Below are positions 34,493-45,228 of a DNA stretch of 49,097 bases, piece after piece. The position numbers and the translations under genes are program-made. This DNA comes from Pseudomonadota bacterium (GTDB lineage Bacteria; Pseudomonadota; Gammaproteobacteria; Steroidobacterales; Steroidobacteraceae): the NCBI GenBank assembly GCA_016703895.1, contig JADJBE010000011.1, forward strand, positions 1 to 49,097, in the 5' to 3' direction. The notes beneath the pieces are model-generated. The model did not search any database and was not told the DNA's origin. It saw only the letters and a program-made list of their open reading frames with translations. The stretch's first letter is position 1. Each line of letters starts with the position of its first letter.

Positions 34493-36499
34493 ATGCAATC
34501 GATGGACAATGTGCCGCCGGCCATGCTGGCTGTAATCGAGCAAGCCAGCGCGGTGCTGCGCACCCACGGCGCTGATGCAGCGGACTTGGCGCGCGGCCGG
34601 GAGATCGCGTCGACTGTCGCTCAACTGACACACGATGACGTTTTGACGACGGCGGTGCTGGCTCGCGAAGCCTTGCCAGCCGAACGACTGATTGACAAGG
34701 CTATCGCGACGCAACTCGGCGCTAGCGCGGTGGCGATGGCGATCGAGCTGCGGCAGTTCGGTGACCTGGCGCCGGCGCGGCGCGGCGCGGCGACCCGCCG
34801 GCTCCAACCGGCACAGGCGGAAGCGTTGCGCAAGATGCTGCTGTCAGTCGTCAGTGATCCACGACTGGTGATTGCAAGGCTCGCGCGCCAACTCGTGCAA
34901 ATGCGCCAGGTAGTCAATCTAAGTGCCGCCGAACGGCGTGCAATCGCACTCGAGACTCGCGAGATCTTTGCGCCGCTCGCCAACCGTCTGGGCCTGTGGC
35001 AACTGAAGTGGGAGCTCGAGGATCTGGCGTTCCGTCACCTCGATCCAGACGACTATCAACAGATCGCCGCGGCTCTCAACGAGAAGCGTATCGACCGGGA
35101 GCGGTATATAGCTGCCTTGGTCAGCGAACTGACCGCGATGCTGCAAGCCGCTGGCATCACGGCTGGGGTTTACGGCCGACCGAACAACACATCTACAGCA
35201 TCTGGCGCAAGATGCAGCGCAAGCAACTGGAGTTCGACCAGTTCGTACGACATCCGCGCGGTGAGAATTGTCGTCGCGACCGTCGCCGACTGTTATTCGG
35301 CGCTGGGCGTCGTGCACTCGAAGTTTCCGTACATCCGCACCGAGTTTGGCGGCTATATCGCCACGCCCAAGGACAACGACTACCGCTCGATCCACACCGC
35401 CGTCATCGGACCACAAGCGCAAGCGATCGAAGTACAGATCCGCACCCAGCAGATGCACGAGCAATCAGAACTCGGCGTCGCCGCCCATTGGCGCTACAAA
35501 GAAGGTAGCGCACGCGATCTGTCCTATGACCGCAAAATCGAATGGATTCGCCGCTTGCTGGAACCGTCGAGCAGCAGCGACGCTGACCGTGACTTCCTCG
35601 AGGAAGTGCGCGCCGAGTTGTTCGAGGAACGAGTCTATGCGCTAACACCCAAGGGCGAGGTCGTCGATCTGCCACAAGGCGCGACGCCACTCGACTTTGC
35701 CTACTACGTGCACACCGACCTCGGCCATCGGTGTCGCGGCGCGCGCGTCAATGGGCGCATCGTGCCGCTGTCGCACGTGCTGGCCAACGGCGAGGTCGTG
35801 GAAATCCTGACCCACAAATTGCCGGCGCCCAGTCGCGATTGGCTCACGACGGGCCAGCGACTGCTGGCCTCGCCGCGTAGTCGCGCCAAGGTGCGAGCCT
35901 GGTTTCGCAAGCTCGACGGCAAGGACGACGTGCAGGCAACGCCAACGGCCTCGCAATCCACCCCACCCAACGAGCCGCGCCGTACGGCAGCGCCAAGGGC
36001 CGCGCCAAAGGTCGCGTCCAAGACTCGCAGCACCGCGCAAAGACGCCGCGCCAAGTCGCCTGTGACCCTGGCGGGAGTCGATGATCTGCCAACGCAACTG
36101 GCGCGTTGTTGCGCCCCCGTCAGACCGCAGGCGATCGTGGGCTACGTCACCGTGGGTCGCGGCGTCACGGTTCACCGTAGCGACTGCGTGGGCGTGCAAC
36201 GTATGGTCGCAGCCCGGCCCGAGCGGGCAATCGCCGCCAGTTGGAGCGCCGAAGACAGCGCGTTGCCAGTCGAAATACTCATCTTGGCTAACGACCGTCG
36301 CGGCCTGCTGCGCGATGTCTCGGAGCTGCTGGCCGCGATGCAGGTCAGTATCGACGCGTTGCAGACCAGCACCGACGCCAAGACGCTCGTCGCACGCCTG
36401 GAGCTGAAAATCGCCGTCCGCGACCTCGACGAACTGGCGCAGATCCTCACGCGGGTGCGCGCCGTCGCGGGCGTCACCCTCGCCAAGCGCCTGCGCTAA
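34493..36499 (+). CDS. relA: (p)ppGpp synthetase RelA, with a compensated frameshift
   Basis: The 668-residue stringent-response enzyme has, in order, a degenerate hydrolase domain without the HD pair (IFAPLANRLGLWQLKWELED), the synthetase domain (PYIRTEFGGYIATPKDNDYR, AIEVQIRTQQMHEQSELGVA), TGS (VYALTPKGEVVDLPQGATPL), a Cys-containing ZFD-type region (LARCCAPVRPQAIVGYVTVG) and ACT (LRDVSELLAAMQVSIDALQT). Loss of the HD residues marks it as RelA, not SpoT. Between about 35183 and 35248 the frame is shifted and then restored: the expected HIYSIWRKMQRKQLEFDQ is readable in the neighbouring frame. That motif is essential for catalysis, so two compensating sequence errors are likely. Confidence 0.95.
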   Translation: MQSMDNVPPAMLAVIEQASAVLRTHGADAADLARGREIASTVAQLTHDDVLTTAVLAREALPAERLIDKAIATQLGASAVAMAIELRQFGDLAPARRGAATRRLQPAQAEALRKMLLSVVSDPRLVIARLARQLVQMRQVVNLSAAERRAIALETREIFAPLANRLGLWQLKWELEDLAFRHLDPDDYQQIAAALNEKRIDRERYIAALVSELTAMLQAAGITAGVYGRPNNTSTASGARCSASNWSSTSSYDIRAVRIVVATVADCYSALGVVHSKFPYIRTEFGGYIATPKDNDYRSIHTAVIGPQAQAIEVQIRTQQMHEQSELGVAAHWRYKEGSARDLSYDRKIEWIRRLLEPSSSSDADRDFLEEVRAELFEERVYALTPKGEVVDLPQGATPLDFAYYVHTDLGHRCRGARVNGRIVPLSHVLANGEVVEILTHKLPAPSRDWLTTGQRLLASPRSRAKVRAWFRKLDGKDDVQATPTASQSTPPNEPRRTAAPRAAPKVASKTRSTAQRRRAKSPVTLAGVDDLPTQLARCCAPVRPQAIVGYVTVGRGVTVHRSDCVGVQRMVAARPERAIAASWSAEDSALPVEILILANDRRGLLRDVSELLAAMQVSIDALQTSTDAKTLVARLELKIAVRDLDELAQILTRVRAVAGVTLAKRLR

Positions 36500-36651
36500 A
36501 GCCGGCAGTTGTTTGCCGCACTGAACGTATTGCAGCCAATCAGCCTGGAAAACGTGACGGAATACGACGCGCCGCACACGCCACTTCACATCTAATACTC
36601 CGCACCCCGATCGGCAAATCCTCCCTATTGGCTGACAGGTTCGGGCCTTGC
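36500..36651. other. Intergenic, no feature recognised
   Basis: This 152-bp gap between relA and the receiver-like gene has no supported gene. A promoter for the downstream gene probably lies here. Confidence 0.3.
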
Positions 36652-38311
36652 ATGCGCGTATTGCTCGTTGATCACGACCCAGCGGCGATGGAAAACGTCG
36701 CACGCGCCCTGCGAGGTGTCGTGCAGCTCGAGTGCGTCTGCACCAAAGCCGACGCACTCGCGCGAGTCAGGAAAAGCGCCTACGACGTGTTGATCGCCTG
36801 TGAGCGCGTCGGAGACGGCTCCGGACTCGATTTGCTGGGCCGCATCGGCAAGAACCTGCCCGACATGGAACGAATCTTCGCCGCGGCACCGGAGCGGCTG
36901 CAACTCCTCGGGCCACGGCTCAACCCCTTCAAGGTGGCGCACGCGATTGCCTATCCCATCGATCTGGAACAGCTGTGGATGGCGCTCGCAGCGGTGGCAG
37001 GCGGCGTCGACACAAGCCTGGAAGAAACGATCGAGCATGTGGTGCTTGATGAAACGGGCCAGCCGCCAGTGAGCCCACGGCCGGTGCGCGAAACTCGTCC
37101 CTCGCGACAACGGCAACCATGGCGGCGCAGCAACGGCGCGCAAGCTTGCGCCGTTGCCTGACCAGCCGCCCGTGTCGTTACCGCAGCGCACGACTCGCAC
37201 GCCGCCGGCCGTTGCAAACGCCGGCGCCAGACAACCGACGCCCATCAAAGCACCTGCGGTGGCCGCGTGGGCGCCGCGGATGGACTCCGGCCAAGTGGAC
37301 AGCGCTGCGGCAGCTGCCGCAGCAGCCGCAGCACAGGCAATCTATGCCGACAAGACGCCATCTTCGCCGGCGCGGCATTTCGACGTTCGATTGCCACTGG
37401 CCATCGCTACGGCAGTGGCCGCAGCTGCGCTCGTCGGCTACCTACTGCTACGCCGCGAGACACCCGCGGCCGTGACGTCACCGCAAGTCTCGACACCTGC
37501 AATAGTCTCGATACCTGAACAAGTCACGACGCCCGCACCACTCCCGAGCGACGCGAGCGCGTCGGTTGCGAGCGCGGTTGGCGCGGCTGTAGCAGTCGAA
37601 GACCCACGTATCGCCACGCTGCAAACCGCGATCGAGGCGGCACTGACGCGCGACGATCTCACTGCCGCAAGTCAGGCACTGGGCGAGCTGACCAGGCTTG
37701 TGCCGCAACACCCTCGCCTGGCGTTCCTGACGGCGGCAATCCAGCGTACCCGGGACGGTCGCAAGCGCGCCAGCGTTACGACTCCAGCAGCGGCGACGCT
37801 GCCCACGCTAACCCAATTTACCGGGCGAACGCTCGAAGAGTCACGCACCCCACAATCGACTCTCGCGCGTGGACGCCAGCGTAGTTACTCCGCCAACGCC
37901 ACGACCACCACCACGACTAGGAGGAGATTGGTCCAGCCGCACCGAACCGCAGCTCACTACCTGCTGTGCCAACACCTGCCGAAATTGCGACGCCAGCCCC
38001 CCAGGCCGCTCGGCCGCAACCGGCCGCTGCGGCCGTTGTACTAACACCTGCAAGAGCGACACGCCGAGTCAATCCCACCTACCCCACTGACGCCGCGCAG
38101 CGCGGGCTTGAAGGCTATGCAGTGGTTGCCTTTACGGTGACCGCCGACGGTCAAGTGCGGGATCCGCGAGTACTGGAGAGCAATCCCCCGCACGTTCGAC
38201 GCCGCAGCACGTGATGCCGTGCGGCGCTGGGAGTTCCAACCCGCTCTCGAGAATGGGGTCGCGGTTGAATCAGCGTCGCAGACTCGGATCGAATTCAAGC
38301 TACAGGAGTAG
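36652..38311 (+). CDS. Receiver-like domain / TonB C-terminal domain protein, frameshifted
   Basis: From ATG 36652 the first 130 residues resemble a response-regulator receiver (MRVLLVDHDPAAMENVARAL, then AYDVLIACERVGDGSGLDLL); the usual phospho-acceptor and Lys positions look altered, so it may be a pseudo-receiver. After a frame change near 37105 a Pro/Ala-rich linker leads to one membrane segment (PLAIATAVAAAALVGYLLLR), a periplasmic helical part (LTAASQALGELTRLVPQHPR) and, after further shifts near 37900 and 38195, a TonB C-terminal domain (RVNPTYPTDAAQRGLEGYAV, DAVRRWEFQPALENGVAVES) ending at TAG 38311. Joined, it is about 550 residues. It could instead be two genes; a GTG or TTG start for the second cannot be excluded. 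Confidence 0.6.
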
Positions 38312-38336
38312 CCGGACAGCCGCTGCGATGCGCGCC

Positions 38337-39768
38337 TTAGCGGTTCAGCGAATCAATCGCTCGCTTGTCCGCCGCCAGCGCTGCCTCATGCAAGGCCTCC
38401 GAGAGCGTTGGATGGGCATGGATCGTCCGCTGCAGATCCTCACTAGACGCCGCGTACTCCATGGCCAGCACCGCTTCGGCAATCAGTTCACCAGCCATCG
38501 GGCCGATGATATGCACACCGAGAATTTCGTCATCGTCCTGCGCAGCAATCAACTTGACGAAGCCCTGTGACGCTTCCATGGCTCGCGCGCGACCGTTAGC
38601 CATGAACGGAAACACGCCGAGCTTGTAGGCTCGACCGGTATGCTTGACCTGCTCTTCGGTTGCCCCCACCCACGCAATCTCGGGCGCCGTATAAATAACC
38701 GACGGCACCAGGTTGTAATTGATCTCGCCGTACAGACCCGCGATCAGGTCCGCGACCATCACGCCTTCTTCCTTGGCCTTGTGGGCCAACATCGGACCGC
38801 GCACGCAGTCGCCGACGGCCCAAACGTTCTCAGCCCCCGTCCGACAATGCTCGTCGACCTTGATGAAGCCGCGCTCGTCCAGCTCGACACCTGTTTTGTC
38901 GGCTAACAATTCATTCGTAAACGGACGCCGCCCGATGCAGACGATCACGCGGTCGACCTCGAGCTTCGACGCCGCGTCTGCCGCGTCGACATAGGCCAGC
39001 TCGACGCCTAACTTCTTGCGCGTGACACCCGTCACCTTCGCGCCGAGCCGAATGTCCAGGCCCTGCTTCTTGAAGTGCTTGAGCGCTTCTTTGGCGAGCT
39101 GCTGGTCGGCAATGGCGAGAAAACGTCGGCAATGCCTCGAGCACCACCACGTCGGCGCCGAGGCGCCGCCAGACGCTCCCAAGCTCGAGACCGATCACGC
39201 CTGCACCGATCACCGCCAGGCGCTTGGGCACGGCATCAAATTCGAGCGCACCCCAGGAATCGACCACCTGCTTGCCGTCGAACGGCACAGACTTCAATTC
39301 CATCGGCACGGAGCCCGACGCCAACACGACGTGCTTGGCCGTTAGCTCCTTGCGAGTGCCGTCGTGAGCCGTGAACTCGACCCGCCTACCCGCTAACAAC
39401 TTGCCGTGGCCCTGCAGTGCCGTGACGCCGGCGCCTTTAAGTAGCGCCATGATGCCGCCGGTCATCGTCTTGACGATGCCAGTCTTGCGCTTCTGCATCA
39501 CGGTCAGATCGAGCTCGACGCCCGTCGTCTTGATACCGTGAACCGCAAACTCCGACTGCGCGCGATGCAACAACTCACTCGACTCTAGTAGCGCCTTGGA
39601 CGGAATACACCCCGCGTTAAGACAGGTGCCGCCAAAGGCGGTGCTGCCGTCATAGTTCTTCCACTCGTCGATGCAGGCGACTTTCAGCTTGTTCTGCCCG
39701 GCACGGATGGCAGCCGGATAGCCGGCCGGCCCGCCACCGATCACGATGACGTCGAATTCTTCGGCCAT
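38337..39768 (-). CDS. lpd: Dihydrolipoyl dehydrogenase (E3), frameshifted
   Basis: This FAD-disulfide reductase has about 476 residues and reoxidises the lipoyl group of the 2-oxoglutarate dehydrogenase complex, making NADH. N-terminal FAD motif FDVIVIGGGPAGYPAAIRA; redox Cys pair in GGTCLNAGCIPSKALLESSE; NAD motif LAVIGAGVIGLELGSVWRRL; C-terminal dimer motif TIHAHPTLSEALHEAALAAD. One extra base in an A4 run near 39120 (plus strand, CGAGAAAA) shifts the frame between VVVLEALPTF and LAIADQQLAKEA. Last of the sucAB-lpd set. Confidence 0.94.
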
Positions 39769-39802
39769 GAGTCTGGGTTCCTTGTCTAAGCAGATCGTCT
39801 AA

Positions 39803-41014
39803 CTAGATGCCGAGCAGCATACGGCCCGGGTCTTCCAGGCTGTCCTTGATGGCAACCAGGAACTGCACTGCCTCGCGACCATCGATGATGCGATGGTCGT
39901 AGGTCAACGCCAGATACATCATCGGACGCACGACGATCGCACCATCGACCACCATCGGCCGCTCCTGGATCTTGTGCATACCCAGGATGGCGCTCTGCGG
40001 CGCGTTGACAATCGGCGTGGACAGCATCGAGCCGAACACACCGCCGTTGGTGATCGAGAATGTGCCACCGGTGAGCTCTTCGAGAGAAATCTTGCCGTCG
40101 CGCGCACGGCCCGCAAAAGCACCGATCTCTTTCTCGAGGTCGGCAATGCTCTTTTGATCGGCGTCGCGCACCACCGGCACCATCAAGCCGCGGTCGGTGG
40201 ATACGGCAACGCCGATGTCGTAGTACTCGTGATAGACGATGTCCGTGCCGTCGATCGATGCATTGACCAACGGGAACTTCTTCAGCGCCTCGATCGAGGC
40301 CTTGATGAAGAACGCCATGAAACCGAGCTTGACGCCGTGCGTCTTCTCGAACTTGTCCTTGTAGCGCGAGCGCAGCGCCATGACTTCCTGCAGGTCCACC
40401 TCGTTGAACGTCGTCAGCAACGCTTGCGTGGACTGCGCCTCGACGAGTCTTTCGGCAATGCGCTGGCGCAGCCGCGTCATCGGCACGCGCTGCTCGGCAC
40501 GCGCACCCGCGGCGACGCTCGTCGATTTGGCCGCGGCGACCGGTGCCGCACTCGCCTTGCCGTCGAGGAAGCCCATCACGTCACCCTTGGTGATCCGCCC
40601 ATCTTTGCCGGACGCAGGAATTGCACCCGGATCGAGCTTGTTCTCTTCCACCAGCCTGCGTACCGCGGGGCTCAGTTTCGCGGCATCGTCGTTGGCTGCC
40701 GGCGCGGCAGCTGTGGCGGCAGCAGCTGTTGCCGCAACTGGCGCGGTCGCGGCCGACTTTGCTTTTGCCGGCGCTGCGCCCGCCTCGATGACTGCGAGTA
40801 ACTGACCGCTCGTCACAGTGGTACCCGCTTCGATCTTCAGCTCCTTCAGCACGCCATTGTTAGGCGCGGGGACCTCAAGCACGACCTTATCGGTCTCCAG
40901 ATCCGCCAGGTTCTCGTCACGACTCACGGCGTCACCGGGCTTCTTGTGCCAAGTCACCAGAATGGCGTCGGCCACCGACTCCGGAAGTTGTGGCACTCGA
41001 ATCTCGATCGTCAT
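39803..41014 (-). CDS. sucB: 2-oxoglutarate dehydrogenase E2, dihydrolipoyl succinyltransferase
   Basis: The 403-residue core subunit has an N-terminal lipoyl domain (VPQLPESVADAILVTWHKKP, lipoyl Lys in LADLETDKVVLEVPAPN), an Ala/Pro linker, a peripheral-subunit-binding domain (SPAVRRLVEENKLDPGAIPA) and the catalytic domain with HRIIDG near the end (LTYDHRIIDGREAVQFLVAI). Intact, and co-directional with sucA upstream and lpd downstream. Confidence 0.97.
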   Translation of the reverse strand: MTIEIRVPQLPESVADAILVTWHKKPGDAVSRDENLADLETDKVVLEVPAPNNGVLKELKIEAGTTVTSGQLLAVIEAGAAPAKAKSAATAPVAATAAAATAAAPAANDDAAKLSPAVRRLVEENKLDPGAIPASGKDGRITKGDVMGFLDGKASAAPVAAAKSTSVAAGARAEQRVPMTRLRQRIAERLVEAQSTQALLTTFNEVDLQEVMALRSRYKDKFEKTHGVKLGFMAFFIKASIEALKKFPLVNASIDGTDIVYHEYYDIGVAVSTDRGLMVPVVRDADQKSIADLEKEIGAFAGRARDGKISLEELTGGTFSITNGGVFGSMLSTPIVNAPQSAILGMHKIQERPMVVDGAIVVRPMMYLALTYDHRIIDGREAVQFLVAIKDSLEDPGRMLLGI

Positions 41015-41054
41015 GAGAGTTCCTTCGAATATCTGGATAGGATCATCTAATTAG

Positions 41055-43970
41055 TTAGCGCGACTTGCCCACTGCCGAAACAGCTTTAGCAGCGACCGCC
41101 GCAGCGGGCTCCAGCCGTACAGTCTCGCGCGGCGAATCCTGCGCGGTTTTCGCGGTCAGCGCCGCCACAATCAGCTCGCGCTGCTCAACCGCATGGATCT
41201 TGGCCAAACCGGTTGCTGGCGCGGCGGCCGGCGCACGGCCTGCATAAAGCACTTCACGCTCACCAGCCAGCGGGTCGTTTAGACGGTGACGAATCTGATA
41301 CCAGGCACCCTGGTTCTGCGGCTCTTCCTGACACCAGACGATGTCACGGGCATTGCGATACTTCTGCAACAGCGACGCATCTCAGCCGCGGGAAACGGAT
41401 AGAGCTGCTCGATCCGCACCAGCGCCACGTTGCTGAGCTTGCGCTCGCGCCGCTCTTTAAGCAGATCGAAGTAGACCTTGCCGGATGACAGCACGATCCG
41501 CTGCACGCCGTCGGCAGGCAGATCGTCAATCTCATCGATCACCAAGGCGAACTTGCCGAGTGACAGGTCTTCGAGCGACGACACGGAAAGATCGTGCCGC
41601 AGCAAGCTCTTCGGCGGCATGACGATCAGCGGTTTACGCAGGCTGCGTAGCATCTGGCGGCGCAGCATGTGGAACATCTGCGCCGGTGTCGACGGCACAC
41701 ACACCTGCATGTTGTTCTCCGCGCATAGCTGCAGGAAACGCTCGAGCCGCGCCGATGAATGCTCCGGACCCTGGCCTTCGTAGCCATGCGGCAGCAGCAG
41801 CACGAGTCCGCACAGGCGGCCCCATTTGGCCTCGCCGGAACTGATGAACTGATCGATGATGACCTGCGCACCATTGGCGAAGTCACCAAACTGGCCTTCC
41901 CAGATCACGAGCGCGGTGGGATCAGTGGTTGAATACCCGTACTCGAAACCCATGACCGCTTCTTCTGACAACACCGAATCGGTGACCTGGAAGGTCGGCT
42001 GCCGCTCACCCACGTGCTGCAACGGCACGTGCTTCGCACCCGACTTCTGCTCATGCAGCACGGCGTGGCGGTGAAAGAACGTGCCACGACCCGAGTCCTG
42101 GCCAGTCAACCGGATCGAATAGCCTTCTTCCAAAATCGACGCATAGGCCAAGGTTTCGGCGCAGCCCCAATCAAGTGGCAGGTCGCCCGCCAGCATCTTG
42201 ACCCGGTTGGTCATCACCTGCGCGACGCGCGGATGCAATTCGAATCCGTCAGGCACACTCGTGATCCGCTCGCCTAACGACTGCAGCCGCGGTAGCTCGA
42301 CACCGCTTTCGATGTGCTCGCTCCAGTCGCTGCCCGTATAGCGGCTCCAGTCGACGGTGAACTTGTTACCGATCAAGCCGAGCGACGCACGGGCCTGCGG
42401 CCGACCTTCGTCCAGGCCTTGGCGGTATTGATCGACCAGCGAGTCAGCCTCACCAGGTTCCACCACGTTGGCAGCGGACAACTGCTCGGCATATAGCTTG
42501 CGGGCCGTTGCATGCTTGCGAATGACCTCGTACATGACGGGCTGTGTGGCAGCCGGTTCATCGGCCTCGTTGTGGCCGTGACGTCGGTAGCAGACCAGAT
42601 CGATGACCACGTCTTTATGGAACTTTTGACGGTAGGCCAGCGCCAGTCGAGCGACGTAGACCACCGCTTCCGGATCGTCCGCGTTGACGTGGAAGATGGG
42701 CGCTTCCAGCATCTTGGCCACGTCGGAACAATACATGGTGGAACGCGCGTCCTCGGGGTCCGACATCGTGAACCCCACCTGGTTGTTCACGACGACGTGT
42801 ACCGTACCGCCGGTGTAGAAGGCACGCGCCTGCGAGAGCTGCAGCGTCTCCATGACGACGCCCTGCCCGGGGAATGCTGCATCGCCGTGGATCAGAATGG
42901 GCAACACCCGCTCGCCCTTGGCATCTCCGCGACGCTCCTGGCGCGCCCGCACCGAGCCTTCGACCACCGGATTGACGATCTCTAGATGCGAGGGATTGAA
43001 AGCCAGTGCCACGTGCACGTTGCCGCCCGGCGTACGCAGGTCGGACGAGAAGCCCTTGTGATACTTGACGTCGCCCGAACCCTGCATGTGCGCGGTGTCG
43101 TAGTTGCCCTCGAACTCCGAGAACAGCACCGACGGCGACTTGCCGAGCACGTTCACCAGCACATTGAGTCGGCCGCGATGCGCCATGCCGATGATGCACT
43201 CCTCCAGACCTGTGCCGCCGCCGCGCTGGATCATGTCATTGAGCAACGGGATCAGGGCGTCACCACCCTCGAGCGAGAAGCGCTTCTGGCCGACATACCT
43301 GGTATGCAGGTAGCGCTCCAAGCCATCGACGGCTGTTAGCTGCCACAGCAGGTTCTTCTGCTCCTCGGCATCCAGCTGGTGAGCCAAGCGACCCACCTGA
43401 TACTCATCCTGCAACCAGAGGCGTTCTTCGGTATTGGAGACGTGCGCAAACTCGGCGCCAATAGAACCGCAATAGATGTGCTCGAGCTGCGCGATGATGT
43501 CGCGCAGCTTCATACGCGGCGGGATCGCATTGGTACGCGCGCCGGTAAAGAATTCCGGAATTCAGATCTGACTGCGCAAGACCGAAATAATCCAGCTCGA
43601 GCACCCGCGGTCGCTCGCGCTCCATCAGCCCTAGAGGGTCGAGCTTGGCGATCAAGTGACCGCGATTGGCGTAAATCTGGATCAGCCGCGACACGGCGCC
43701 CTGTTTGGCAGTCTCGTCTTTGGAGGCAACCGTGCCACCGACGCTGCTGCCGCTGCGCGGCTGGCGCGCTCGCGCAGCGATCTCCGCGACGATCTCCGAA
43801 TGGACGTGCTCGCGGGTGTCGCGATCCCGCAGCTTGGAGAAGTACTCCCGCCAGTGTGGCTCGACGCTGTTCGGGTCGCGCAAGTACTGCTCGTACAAGG
43901 CTTCGACATACGGGGCATTGCCGGCAAAGAGCGGCGTGGAGACGACTTGCTCGCTAAAGCTTGCGCCCAT
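41055..43970 (-). CDS. sucA: 2-oxoglutarate dehydrogenase E1, frameshifted
   Basis: This ThDP-dependent decarboxylase has about 972 codons. The N-terminus (ATG 43970; VVSTPLFAGNAPYVEALYEQ, DPNSVEPHWREYFSKLRDRD) reads to about 43560. The main frame covers the ThDP region (IIGMAHRGRLNVLVNVLGKS, HGDAAFPGQGVVMETLQLSQ, VNNQVGFTMSDPEDARSTMY) and the transketolase-like pyrimidine domain. A second shift near 41375 leads to the C-terminus (QKYRNARDIVWCQEEPQNQG), which ends at 41055. One extra G near 43558 and one missing base near 41375 restore it. A TCA-cycle gene broken twice argues for sequence error. Confidence 0.94.
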
Positions 43971-44033
43971 GGGCGGATGAATCCTGATGAAGACCGCGGG
44001 AATTACGCCGCGTTATGGTAGCTTAACGGCGCA

Positions 44034-44633
44034 TCACTGGGAAAGCTGAGCCACATCTTGTGACACTCGTTCCAGCGCCATACTGCCGATATCAGCAGCC
44101 ATGCGCTCCAGCAGCGCAAGCTCGTAGCCAACCAGTATCACGTAGAGTGCCAGCACCACGTATAGGACGTAGCCGACAGGCAGCCGGCCAAAGGCGCGTA
44201 ACCGCGCCAGCAGCGTGAGAATCACGACGCCACTGGCGGTCAGACCCAGCTTCCAGGATGCGAACGCGTGACCGTCACCAAGAACTAACGGTCGCATGAT
44301 CGGGTTGATTTCCTCGGCGCCGAGATGAATGAGCGTCAGCGTGAGTATCGCGTCAGCACAGGACAGCAACAAAATGAGAATCGATACCGCCAGCCACTGT
44401 GGGTGATGCCAGTCCACCGACGTGATGCTGCGGTCAGCTTCGCGTCGCGGCCCGAGTCGACGGCGCGCGAAGCTACCCACCCAGAGTGCCCGCAGGGTCG
44501 CCTGGCGCCGATCAGTCGTGTCGTGGCGGCGCTCACTCGGCACACCACAGCGGTTGAGCGGCAGTTGATTGCTCGACAGGTCCGCCGTCGCTTCGAGCGG
44601 TTCTTGCTGGATGGGTGGAATTGCGGCACGCAC
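44034..44633 (-). CDS. DUF5658 family membrane protein
   Basis: The 199-residue protein has a polar Arg-rich N-terminal third and then three or four membrane segments (WLAVSILILLLSCADAILTL, WKLGLTASGVVILTLLARLR, PVGYVLYVVLALYVILVGYE). The motif CADAILTLTLIHLGAEEINP matches the DUF5658 pattern D-x2-LT-x3-I-x2-GA-x-E-x-NP. Function unknown. ATG 44633 is the longest start; a downstream one is possible. It is divergent from the next gene and overlaps its upstream frame. Confidence 0.7.
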   Translation of the reverse strand: MRAAIPPIQQEPLEATADLSSNQLPLNRCGVPSERRHDTTDRRQATLRALWVGSFARRRLGPRREADRSITSVDWHHPQWLAVSILILLLSCADAILTLTLIHLGAEEINPIMRPLVLGDGHAFASWKLGLTASGVVILTLLARLRAFGRLPVGYVLYVVLALYVILVGYELALLERMAADIGSMALERVSQDVAQLSQ

Positions 44634-44740
44634 GGGGCGAAAGTCTAACCGTGCGACGTGCAGTGCCTTCGGACTATCTATTTGACCTACGTCACAGTGC
44701 GAGTATCGAGGAAAACACGTATCGAATTCACAGCCCGAAA

Positions 44741-45178
44741 ATGTTCATGTGGCGGGCTATGACCGTTGCGGTTCGTCGGCTTGATCACAGTTTGCACGCC
44801 GCATTTGGGGCGACCCTCGCGCCATGTCTGCTGCTGGTTGCTGCGGCAGCCGTGGGCGGCGCTTGGGACGAATACACCCGGCTCGGCTTCACAACGTGGG
44901 TCAGTCTGTGTCGCAGCGGCGCGGTCGACAGCTGGGTAGCTGCGCAGCTCTATGCACAACTCCTCCCCACTTCGATTCTGGCGATTCTTGTTACGGGCCT
45001 GCTGCTCATCGGCGCCTTGGCCACCGTCAACCGATGCGACGATGACGCGCGCCACCGTCTGGTCGGCAACCTTGCCGGGCACGCGGGCTGCATGGTCGCG
45101 ATGCCACTCGCGCTGCAACTCTGCGTGTTGGCCAACAACGCTGGCGTGCTCGCACTCAAAGTGCCTGGACGATGGTAG
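44741..45178 (+). CDS. Unidentified four-helix membrane protein
   Basis: The 145-residue protein has hydrophobic segments around FGATLAPCLLLVAAAAVGGA, YAQLLPTSILAILVTGLLLI, NLAGHAGCMVAMPLALQLCV and the C-terminal end. The start is uncertain: ATG 44741, 44747 or 44759. No RBS is strong. No family is recognised. Downstream, 45179-45228 leads directly to the tRNA-Arg gene on the other strand. Confidence 0.5.
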   Translation: MFMWRAMTVAVRRLDHSLHAAFGATLAPCLLLVAAAAVGGAWDEYTRLGFTTWVSLCRSGAVDSWVAAQLYAQLLPTSILAILVTGLLLIGALATVNRCDDDARHRLVGNLAGHAGCMVAMPLALQLCVLANNAGVLALKVPGRW

Positions 45179-45228
45179 CGATCGACCTAGTCATCGCGCT
45201 CGCTTTAGCGATGGTGCTGGCGCAGGTC

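Noticed and set aside
33198..34631. Fused RuvC-RuvA protein of 477 codons
   Set aside because: The fusion exists only because an indel near 34015 moves ruvC into the ruvA frame; the proper RuvC C-terminus lies in another frame and ends at the ruvA start.
35642..36757. 371-codon minus-strand ORF opposite relA
   Set aside because: It is antisense to conserved relA domains, Arg-rich and without a start signal.
39893..40801. 302-codon plus-strand ORF opposite sucB
   Set aside because: It is antisense to an intact sucB, His/Arg-rich and without domain features.
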